A stretch of 60,192 nt of DNA, taken from assembly GCA_035545895.1 (NCBI GenBank), contig DASZXJ010000085.1, positions 1-60,192 on the forward strand, in the 5' to 3' direction. A program made the position numbers and the translations under genes. This document shows positions 42,943 to 49,507 of the stretch, piece by piece. Below the pieces are notes generated by a model, which was not told the origin of the DNA, made no database searches, and worked only from the letters and a program-made list of their open reading frames with translations. How positions within the stretch are numbered: position 1 is the first letter of the stretch; every line of letters begins with the position of its first letter. Source of the DNA: DASZXJ01 sp035545895 (lineage in GTDB: Bacteria > Planctomycetota > Phycisphaerae > Tepidisphaerales > Tepidisphaeraceae).

Positions 42943-44322
42943 ATGGCAAAAACCATCCTGATTGCCGAAGACGAAACGGTCCTTCGCGAATCCCTCGCCG
43001 AACTGTTGCGCGAAGAGGGTTACGAGGTGCTGCAAGGCGCTGATGGCAAAAAAGCCTATGAAATCGCCCTGGAACGCCCGATCGATTTGCTCCTTTCAGA
43101 CATGCGCATGCCCGAAATGGATGGGCTGGCGCTGCTTTACCAGATGCAGAAGATCGCTCCGCAAACGCCGGTCGTGGTGATGACCGCTTTCGGCACGGTC
43201 GAAAGCGCGGTCGCTGCCATGCGAGCGGGGGCATATCACTATCTGCTCAAGCCCGTTCAGTTTGACGACGTTCTCATGACCGTGCAAAGGGCGCTGCAAT
43301 TCAGCGAGTTATCCCGCTCACAAAGGGTCATCACCGAACAACTGGCCGAGGAAAGCACATTCCACAACCTGGTGGGCAATTCCAAAAGCATGAACAAGCT
43401 GTTCGATACGGTCCGCAAGCTGTCAACCGTCAAGAGCAACGTATTGATCATTGGAGAATCGGGAACCGGCAAGGAGTTGTTCGCCCGCGCGGTGCATTAC
43501 AACGGCATTACGCGCGACAAGCCATTCATCGCAGTCAATTGCGGAGCCATTCCCGACACCCTGATTGAAAGCGAACTGTTCGGCTATCGCCGCGGCGCGT
43601 TCACAGGCGCAGTTCGAGATAAAGTCGGCTATTTCGAAGCTGCCAATGGGGGCACACTTTTCCTGGATGAGATTTCCGCGCTGCCCCTGGCCGTGCAGAG
43701 TTCATTACTTCGTGTACTCGAAGAAAAAGTGGTTGTGCCGGTTGGCGATACACATCCGCGATCGATCGAATTGCGAGTGATTGCCGCATCGAACCAGGAT
43801 CTGGAACAGATGGTCCAGGCCAAGGAGTTCCGCCAAGATCTGCTCTTTCGTTTGAACGTCGTGAAAATTACCTTGCCGCCGTTACGTCAGCGCAAGGAAG
43901 ACATTCCGCTTCTGGTCCATCATTTTCTTGATAAATACACTCGCCAGATGAACAAACGGGTGCCAGGTTTGACCAACGGCGCGTTGCGAGCACTATTGAA
44001 TCATGAATGGCGTGGGAATGTCCGCGAGTTGGAAAACGTGATCGAGCGCGCGGTGATTTTCGCTGAAGGTCGTGAAATTGGCGTTGAGGATATGCCCTTC
44101 AACACCGAGGGAATTACCGACGATGTGGGCGAGGATTTGAAGGAAGCGCTCGGCCAGTTCGAAAGGCAACACATCCTGTATAGCCTGCGGCGCCATAACT
44201 ACGACAAGGCCGAGACTGCCCGGCATTTGGGCATCGGAGTGTCAAGCCTTTATCGTAAGCTGGATGAGCTGAACATCCCCAAAAATGTCGGTGAAACCGG
44301 CTCGCAAACTACCTCATCCTGA
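42943..44322 (+). CDS. Sigma-54-dependent response regulator (NtrC family)
   Basis: 459 residues. Receiver domain 1-120 with phospho-acceptor D53 (LLLSDMRMPEMD) and K103. AAA+ domain with Walker A GESGTGKE (171-178), sigma-54 contact motif GAFTGA (218-223) and Walker B GGTLFLDEI (236-244). C-terminal Fis-type HTH (DKAETARHLGIGVSSLYRKL). When phosphorylated it should remodel sigma-54 polymerase at -24/-12 promoters. The histidine kinase at 48055 is a likely partner. It lies between the AhbC- and AhbD-like genes; its end overlaps the convergent ahbD-like gene by 14 bases. The likely targets are in this locus (see the sigma-54 promoter entries). Confidence 0.95.
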   Translation: MAKTILIAEDETVLRESLAELLREEGYEVLQGADGKKAYEIALERPIDLLLSDMRMPEMDGLALLYQMQKIAPQTPVVVMTAFGTVESAVAAMRAGAYHYLLKPVQFDDVLMTVQRALQFSELSRSQRVITEQLAEESTFHNLVGNSKSMNKLFDTVRKLSTVKSNVLIIGESGTGKELFARAVHYNGITRDKPFIAVNCGAIPDTLIESELFGYRRGAFTGAVRDKVGYFEAANGGTLFLDEISALPLAVQSSLLRVLEEKVVVPVGDTHPRSIELRVIAASNQDLEQMVQAKEFRQDLLFRLNVVKITLPPLRQRKEDIPLLVHHFLDKYTRQMNKRVPGLTNGALRALLNHEWRGNVRELENVIERAVIFAEGREIGVEDMPFNTEGITDDVGEDLKEALGQFERQHILYSLRRHNYDKAETARHLGIGVSSLYRKLDELNIPKNVGETGSQTTSS

Positions 44323-45481
44323 CAGGCGTATAGCTGCAATTGGGCTCTTCAGCGAGGTAATTTCGCGTGTGTCCAAAGGCGCGAGCGCGGCAACCCATGC
44401 AGACCTTGCTGTATTCACAGCAGCCGCATTTTCCTTCGAGATTCGACTCGTCACGAAGATTGGCAAATATGCTGCTTTGCTGCCAGATCCTGGGCAATGG
44501 AATCTGTTTCACGTTGCCTGACGAAACCGGCAAATATCCGCAGGGAAATACTTCGCCGGTATGGGATACGAAACAAACCGCCTGACCCGCCAGGCAGCCT
44601 TTGGTCATGGCGGTCATATCCGCATTGCCGCCCGGATGATCGCCGGGATGTCCGCCATGCCCCATGTTTTTGTGGGGATGAACATTCCTGGGCATCGGCT
44701 GACCGCTTTGTTTGGCTCGTTGGCGCATCACACGAAAATAGTGCGGCGCACAGGTGGCCTTGAGATGTAGCTTGGCTTCGAGGCTGCGATCATAAATCCA
44801 GTTCAGAGAGTTTTCGTACTCCTCGGGCGTGAGCATAACGGCAGGGTCGAGTTCCATTCCACATCCAACGGGAACGAGCATGAAAATGTGCAGCGCATCG
44901 GCGCCAAGATCCATCGCCAATTTGTAGGTTTCGTCGAGCTTTCGGAAATTGTGCTTGGCGACGGTCGTGTTGATCTGCATCGACATGCCGGCACGGCGCA
45001 GCGCCTTGAAGCCGTTGATCGATGCTTCGAAGGCACCATCTCCACGAAATTGATTGTGTGTCGGCGCATCGGGCCCATCAAAGCTGATGGAAACGCGCCG
45101 GAACCCTGAATTAAGAATTTCATCGGCCATCGCGTCATTGATCATGGTGCCATTGGTCGCCAGTGCAGTGGGAAGTCCCACTCGATTGGCTTCTTCAGCC
45201 AGGTCGAAAATATCAGGGCGCATGAGTGGCTCGCCGCCGGAGAAGACCAGGATCGGCTTTCCCGTTTCGGGCAGCGAGCGGATGAACGCCTTGGACTGCT
45301 CGGTGTCCATGTCGAGCCTGCTGAGTTCTCGGGAGACTTCAAGTCGGCGACAGTGAATGCACGCGAGGTTGCAGCCTGTCGTACTCTCCCAAAAAACCAG
45401 TCGAAGCGGCGGCGCTGGCGGAGCGGCAGCGTCGAGTGTGGCGACTTCGTTGTGGCTCGATACTGGCAATGAGACGCCCAT
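44309..45481 (-). CDS. ahbD: Radical SAM enzyme, AhbD-like haem synthase
   Basis: 390 residues from the ATG at 45479-45481, which follows CGAGGTTAAAA. The cluster motif is C37-x3-C41-x2-C44 in TTGCNLACIHCRR. GGEPLMRPDIFDLA and RRVSISFDGPDA follow. The C-terminal SPASM-type region is typical of AhbD: KGCLAGQAVCFVSHTGEVF, PCGYLPVSSGNV and CGCCEYSKVCMGCRARAFG. A His/Gly-rich insert (HPHKNMGHGGHPGDHPGG) precedes it. AhbD decarboxylates two propionates of Fe-coproporphyrin III to give haem b. With AhbC it completes the siroheme-dependent pathway, presumably feeding the cytochromes nearby. A start 27 codons upstream is possible but less well placed. Confidence 0.85.
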   Translation of the reverse strand: MGVSLPVSSHNEVATLDAAAPPAPPLRLVFWESTTGCNLACIHCRRLEVSRELSRLDMDTEQSKAFIRSLPETGKPILVFSGGEPLMRPDIFDLAEEANRVGLPTALATNGTMINDAMADEILNSGFRRVSISFDGPDAPTHNQFRGDGAFEASINGFKALRRAGMSMQINTTVAKHNFRKLDETYKLAMDLGADALHIFMLVPVGCGMELDPAVMLTPEEYENSLNWIYDRSLEAKLHLKATCAPHYFRVMRQRAKQSGQPMPRNVHPHKNMGHGGHPGDHPGGNADMTAMTKGCLAGQAVCFVSHTGEVFPCGYLPVSSGNVKQIPLPRIWQQSSIFANLRDESNLEGKCGCCEYSKVCMGCRARAFGHTRNYLAEEPNCSYTPVRMR

Positions 45482-45500
45482 TTTTAACCTCGTGTCATAT

Positions 45501-45516
45501 ATCACTTTACGCGCCA
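45501..45516 (-). promoter_or_regulatory. Possible sigma-54 promoter of the ahbD-like gene
   Basis: Read on the minus strand, TGGCGCGTAAAGTGAT has GG at -24 and GA at -12 with correct spacing, but two weak positions. The -12 base is 21 bases from the ATG, exactly as at the ygbA-like gene. Confidence 0.35.
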
Positions 45517-45575
45517 TCAAAATACTCTTTACACCTATTTTCTCGGTTTTGAGAGAAATCATCTCATCGAGTCGT

Positions 45576-45926
45576 TCAGAACAGCAAATGAAACAGGTAA
45601 TCCAGTCGTCCGCCCAGCAGCATCTTCTTTCCGGAATACCGCATCACTTTCCGAATCTGCTCCCGGTAGTGCGGTGCGTAGCAATGGCTTGGACAATGCT
45701 TGCACTGCGGCTTGGGACTCATGGGGCAATGACTTCGCTTAACATAAGCATGGGTAAGGAGTTTTGTACAATTTTGGCATAAGTGGATTTCGCGACCCGC
45801 AATGTCGATCACATCGTGGGTTTTCAACCGCACGGACTGCTTTTCTGCACCCAAATGCCTGTAGCGGCAATAGATGCTGATAAAAAGAGCCAGCGTTTTG
45901 AGATCATGTCGCAAGTTTTCTGCCAT
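45576..45926 (-). CDS. YgbA-like protein (nitrous oxide-stimulated promoter family)
   Basis: 116 residues from the ATG at 45924-45926 after TGAGGGCTTTT. The family pattern is clear: LALFISIYCRYRHLG, then a Cys-rich stretch with IHLCQNCTKLLTHAYVKR, PQCKHCPSHCYAPHYREQ and RKVMRYSGKKMLLGG. The conserved cysteines suggest metal binding. The family (E. coli YgbA) is known for genes responding to nitrogen oxides; the biochemical role is unresolved. A longer frame runs into the divergent phnD-type gene and is rejected. A strong sigma-54 promoter match lies just upstream. Confidence 0.8.
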   Translation of the reverse strand: MAENLRHDLKTLALFISIYCRYRHLGAEKQSVRLKTHDVIDIAGREIHLCQNCTKLLTHAYVKRSHCPMSPKPQCKHCPSHCYAPHYREQIRKVMRYSGKKMLLGGRLDYLFHLLF

Positions 45927-45945
45927 AAAAGCCCTCATTGTTACT

Positions 45946-45961
45946 TGCACACTTTGTGCCA
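45946..45961 (-). promoter_or_regulatory. Sigma-54 (-24/-12) promoter of the YgbA-like gene
   Basis: Read on the minus strand, TGGCACAAAGTGTGCA keeps GG at -24 and GC at -12 at the correct spacing and matches consensus except at two weak positions. The predicted start of transcription is near 45935, about 9 bases before the ATG. Confidence 0.65.
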
Positions 45962-45975
45962 CAAACAGGATCATA

Positions 45976-45991
45976 TGGTCCGCAATTTGAT
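45976..45991 (+). promoter_or_regulatory. Weak sigma-54-like element before the PhnD-type gene
   Basis: TGGTCCGCAATTTGAT has GG and GA at the right spacing but misses the conserved CAC. The predicted transcript start would be near 46002, with a 13-base leader holding GAGGTG. It overlaps the dyad at 45987-46001, so only one interpretation may hold. Confidence 0.2.
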
Positions 45992-46001
45992 AGAATATCA
46001 A
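45987..46001. promoter_or_regulatory. Dyad TTGATAgaaTATCAA in divergent promoter region
   Basis: A perfect 6-3-6 dyad between the divergent ygbA- and phnD-type genes. It resembles the CRP/FNR half-sites TTGAT and ATCAA, but these are separated by 5 bases rather than the canonical 4. It could be an operator for a transcription factor. Confidence 0.35.
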
Positions 46002-46014
46002 TTGTGAGGTGATC

Positions 46015-46983
46015 ATGTTTCGAAATTGGCATGCCTGGATGGGACTGGCGGCCGTCCTTTGCTGGACGATGCTGGTTTGGACCGACAATTCCCAATCAAT
46101 TTTACCCACAGGCAATCTGAGTCGGGCCGCAGCTTCGGTGGAAGTACGACCTTTACGCATCGGCGTCATTCCCGAAAGAAACATCTTCGAACAACGTGCG
46201 CGATTTCGAATCCTCGCGGACTATTTGTCGCGCGAACTGCAACAACCCGTCGAACTCGTCACGGCCAGTTCATATGAAAACGTCATCCAGGATTTTGCCG
46301 ATCAACAGGTCGATGTCGCATTTCTTGGATCTCTCGTAACCGTGCTAACGGTCGATCGTGTCAATGCGCATCTCATTGCCAAGACGGAATTACTGGGCGG
46401 CATCAGCACCTACCGCGGCGTTCTTTTTGTGCCTTCAGATTCCAAGATCAAATCCTTCGACGACCTGTCCGGCAAATCAATCGCTCTTGTGCGAACCACC
46501 ACCGCTGCCAACCTGTTTCCGATGTATGAGATCATTCGTCGCGGACTTCTCAAATCTCCAAACCCTCCAAAGATTATCTGGGTGGGCACACACGATGATG
46601 TATTCACCGAGGTGGCCGAGCGACGTGCCGATGCCGGCGCAATCAAGGACCTCCGGCTGGACCAGCTTGAATCATCGGAAAGCAGTCAGCAGTTTGTCCG
46701 GCTGGCAACGAGTCCAGCCGTCCCGGAAAGCGCGCTGGTCATACGCGACAAACTCAACCCGCAAATTGCAGCCTCGGTTAAACGTGCAATTTTGACCATG
46801 GATTCAACCTCGGCCGGGCGCGATGCGCTGAAGTCGTTCGGTGCCGAGCGGTTTGTTCCGTGCCAGATTGAAGAATACAAGGCGATTTTCGACATGGTCG
46901 ATGTGGTGCGAGATCAGTGGAGTCAAACCGGAATCAGCGTTCCCCCGCCGGCGCGGCCCATTTCCCTGCCCATGAAACCTTGA
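46015..46983 (+). CDS. PhnD-type periplasmic substrate-binding protein
   Basis: 322 residues. An N-terminal signal or anchor segment (GLAAVLCWTMLVWTDNSQ) precedes a periplasmic-binding fold with the PhnD pattern: LRIGVIPERNIFEQRARF, then ADYLSRELQQPVELV, VDVAFLGSLV, YRGVLFVPSDSKIKSFDDL and GAIKDLRLDQL. The ligand is probably an oxyanion such as phosphonate, phosphite or another small anion, but no ABC transporter is nearby. Two histidine kinase-type genes follow in the same direction, so it likely acts as a ligand-sensing partner of the kinase. The ATG at 46015 follows GAGGTGATC. Confidence 0.82.
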   Translation: MFRNWHAWMGLAAVLCWTMLVWTDNSQSILPTGNLSRAAASVEVRPLRIGVIPERNIFEQRARFRILADYLSRELQQPVELVTASSYENVIQDFADQQVDVAFLGSLVTVLTVDRVNAHLIAKTELLGGISTYRGVLFVPSDSKIKSFDDLSGKSIALVRTTTAANLFPMYEIIRRGLLKSPNPPKIIWVGTHDDVFTEVAERRADAGAIKDLRLDQLESSESSQQFVRLATSPAVPESALVIRDKLNPQIAASVKRAILTMDSTSAGRDALKSFGAERFVPCQIEEYKAIFDMVDVVRDQWSQTGISVPPPARPISLPMKP

Positions 46984-46996
46984 GCACAGATCCACG

Positions 46997-48052
46997 ATGT
47001 TACGTCGCAAACTCTTCATGAACCTCGGCCCGCTTGTTGCCCTGCTGCTGATTACCGCAGTGGCGGCAATCGTGCTTCTACAGGGAGTATTGCGAGATCT
47101 GAATCACGTCAACACTCAGGCGTGGGGTCTGGTTCAACGAGTCAACGAACTGAGTGTCAACATCAACATCATCGAAGTAAAGCTTTATGAAATTCAACTT
47201 GGGAAGGAAAGACATCTGGACACGCTCATCGATCTGGTTGGATCCGTTCGAGCAACAGTGCAGGAAATTGGGAATCACCACGCCACTCGCGACGACGCCG
47301 AGTGCAAACGTGCGTATGAGGAAATCCGCCGGGAACTTCCGCGATTTGAAGCCGCGGTCGCGGCGCTGGCGACGACTCAGGATCCTCAACTCGCCAGGTT
47401 GCAGGGTGAAAGAGCGTTGACGGCTGGATTGTCACTCAGGCAAACAAGTCTGCCCCTGTCTCAATCTGCCCGGGAACATGCTCATGCCGATCAGGAAGCT
47501 CTTTCAAGCTGGCTGCGCGGGTTGGTGTTGGGTCTGGCGGCTGTTTTCCTGGTGGTGATTAACGTGGCGGTCATCGTGCTTCTTCGAATGGGCGCCATCG
47601 TCGTTCGGCCGGTGGATCAATTGCTCGTCGCCACGCGCGAACTGCAAAAGGAACATTTCAATTACCGGGTTCAGCTTGAACAACGAGATGAATTTGATGA
47701 TTTGGCACGGGCATTCAATTCGCTTGCCCAACAGTTGGAAACCAACGAGCAGAAGCGGATCGAAACACTGGGGCAGGCCGCTGTGACCATGAATCACGAG
47801 TTGAACAACGCGGTCGCCATTATCGACATGCAACTGGCAATGGTCAGCCGGCAAACCAGCGGCAATCCCAATCTGGAACAATGCCTACACCGCATTCAGG
47901 AGAGCCTGCAGCGAATAACCAATGCGGTTCAATCATTGAAAAATGTTCGAAGAATCATTCTGACGGACTATACGCCGGGCACGAAAATGCTGGACCTCCA
48001 GCAATCGGTCGCAATTGAGCTGCCATCACTTCATAAGTCAGAGGCCAACTAG
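46997..48052 (+). CDS. HAMP sensor kinase-like protein without ATPase domain
   Basis: 351 residues. Membrane spans at about 12-32 and 175-197 flank a helical periplasmic sensor domain. A HAMP domain follows (about 198-250, LLVATRELQKEHFNYRVQL). Then comes a dimerisation/H-box helix pair (VTMNHELNNAVAIIDMQLA). The catalytic HATPase domain is missing: after VQSLKNVRRIILTD the protein ends in a short tail. It may pair with the complete kinase encoded 3 bases downstream, as an input module. The start ATG is at 46997, 13 bases after the PhnD-type gene. Confidence 0.8.
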   Translation: MLRRKLFMNLGPLVALLLITAVAAIVLLQGVLRDLNHVNTQAWGLVQRVNELSVNINIIEVKLYEIQLGKERHLDTLIDLVGSVRATVQEIGNHHATRDDAECKRAYEEIRRELPRFEAAVAALATTQDPQLARLQGERALTAGLSLRQTSLPLSQSAREHAHADQEALSSWLRGLVLGLAAVFLVVINVAVIVLLRMGAIVVRPVDQLLVATRELQKEHFNYRVQLEQRDEFDDLARAFNSLAQQLETNEQKRIETLGQAAVTMNHELNNAVAIIDMQLAMVSRQTSGNPNLEQCLHRIQESLQRITNAVQSLKNVRRIILTDYTPGTKMLDLQQSVAIELPSLHKSEAN

Positions 48053-48054
48053 AG

Positions 48055-49410
48055 ATGCATCTTCGGTCAAATACCAAACATGGGCTCTGGTTCAGCCAGT
48101 TGGATTGGTTCATTCGTTTGCGCTGGATGGCGGGAGCGATCGTCGCGCTTTGCGGCTGGGCCGACTATCGCTGGACGCACTGGTTCGCACCTTCATCGCT
48201 GGCGATTTCAGCACTGGGAATTGGAATTCTTATTTACAACGTCGCGTTGCGATGGTCGCTTCACTCGACAAAACAGCCCAGGGACCGCCGGCGATTTCTG
48301 ATGGCGATTACATGGGCTCAGTTGCTATTGGACATGATTTGCCTGACGGTGTTGGTGCTCCTGACCGGAAAATTGCGAAGCCCGCTCACGCCGTTTTTCG
48401 TTCTGCACATGGTAATCGCCAGCTTGCTGCTGCCTCGCAGAATGGCATACACCGGCGCGCTGGCGATGATTGCTCTTTATGGAACTGCACTTTGGCTGAC
48501 AAATAGCTTTCCAGTTGAACGTGCCGACCGATTGCTCACCGCCGGACGAGCAGCCACCCTGCTGATCGCGGTACATCTGGCGAATCACATCACTTCAAGT
48601 CTTCGCCGTCAGCACCGGAGGGTCGTCAGGCAAAATCGCCGAATCCGTGCGATGTCGCAACAGCTTAAACAGCAGCAAGATGCCATGATCCAGCACCAGA
48701 AAATGGTGGCGATGGGCCAGATGGCGGCTGGAGTGACGCACGAAATCGCCAACCCTCTGGCAAGCATGGACAGCCTGTTGCAATTGATGCAGCGAAAAGC
48801 CGATTCGATTCGGCCGGACGCGGTGGTCACATTGCGCGAGCAGATCGCTCGAATCAACCAGATCATCCAACAGATGAAAGCGTTTGCACACCCCGCCGAA
48901 ATGCAGCAGGCCACCGCAGATTTGAATGAAGTCGTCGAACAATCGCTTCACATGCTGCGATTTGACCCAAGACTCAAGCAGACGCAAATCGATCGGCAAT
49001 ATTCGGAAGATGCGGGCAGCTTGTCATTTCTTCCTCAAGCGCTTCAACAGGTGCTCGTGAATTTGATCATCAATGCCCTGGACGCGATGGCCCAAACTTC
49101 ACAGCCGCGACTGACCATTTGCACAAGACGAAACGAAGGCTGGTGTTTCATTGACGTGAGTGATAACGGGTGCGGAATTGAGCCCGATCATCTGGGCCGC
49201 CTGTTCGAACCATTCTTCACCACCAAACCGGTTGGCAAGGGAACGGGCCTGGGTCTATCGATCAGTTACACGCTCATACAGAAGCAAGCTGGCAGCATCA
49301 GCGTACGCAGCCAAGTCAAGGCAGGAACAACCTTTACGATCCGTCTGCCGGTGGCAACCGACACTTCCCGCAATCGAGAAACAACCCGCGCGGACGGTTG
49401 GAGTTTCTGA
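48055..49410 (+). CDS. Membrane histidine kinase
   Basis: 451 residues. About six membrane spans (25-185) with almost no periplasmic loop. A short coiled segment (IRAMSQQLKQQQDAMIQHQ) leads to the H box AAGVTHEIANPLASM. The catalytic domain is complete: N box VLVNLIINALDAMAQ, G1 DVSDNGCGIE, F box LFEPFFTTKP, and G2 GKGTGLGLSISY. It likely phosphorylates the sigma-54 response regulator at 42943. Immediately downstream is the sigma-54 promoter of the multihaem cytochrome operon. Its signal may come through the two preceding proteins or from the membrane redox state. Confidence 0.93.
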   Translation: MHLRSNTKHGLWFSQLDWFIRLRWMAGAIVALCGWADYRWTHWFAPSSLAISALGIGILIYNVALRWSLHSTKQPRDRRRFLMAITWAQLLLDMICLTVLVLLTGKLRSPLTPFFVLHMVIASLLLPRRMAYTGALAMIALYGTALWLTNSFPVERADRLLTAGRAATLLIAVHLANHITSSLRRQHRRVVRQNRRIRAMSQQLKQQQDAMIQHQKMVAMGQMAAGVTHEIANPLASMDSLLQLMQRKADSIRPDAVVTLREQIARINQIIQQMKAFAHPAEMQQATADLNEVVEQSLHMLRFDPRLKQTQIDRQYSEDAGSLSFLPQALQQVLVNLIINALDAMAQTSQPRLTICTRRNEGWCFIDVSDNGCGIEPDHLGRLFEPFFTTKPVGKGTGLGLSISYTLIQKQAGSISVRSQVKAGTTFTIRLPVATDTSRNRETTRADGWSF

Positions 49411-49480
49411 GAATAACACACCGACAATGTCACCAAATCCCGCGAATTCAGACAATAATAGGACAAAACAATCCTCTATT

Positions 49481-49496
49481 TGGCACGCGACGTGCA
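49481..49496 (+). promoter_or_regulatory. Sigma-54 (-24/-12) promoter of the multihaem cytochrome operon
   Basis: TGGCACGCGACGTGCA keeps GG at -24 (49482-49483) and GC at -12 (49494-49495) and matches consensus except for one base in the -12 element. The predicted transcript start is about 49507, next to the favoured ATG at 49508, so the message could be leaderless or the real start could lie further in. Three GACA-A words upstream (49423-49470) may be activator sites. Confidence 0.65.
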
Positions 49497-49507
49497 ACTC
49501 GTTGCCT

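Noticed and set aside
45987..46001. A canonical FNR site
   Set aside because: The half-sites are separated by five bases instead of four, so it is listed only as a dyad.
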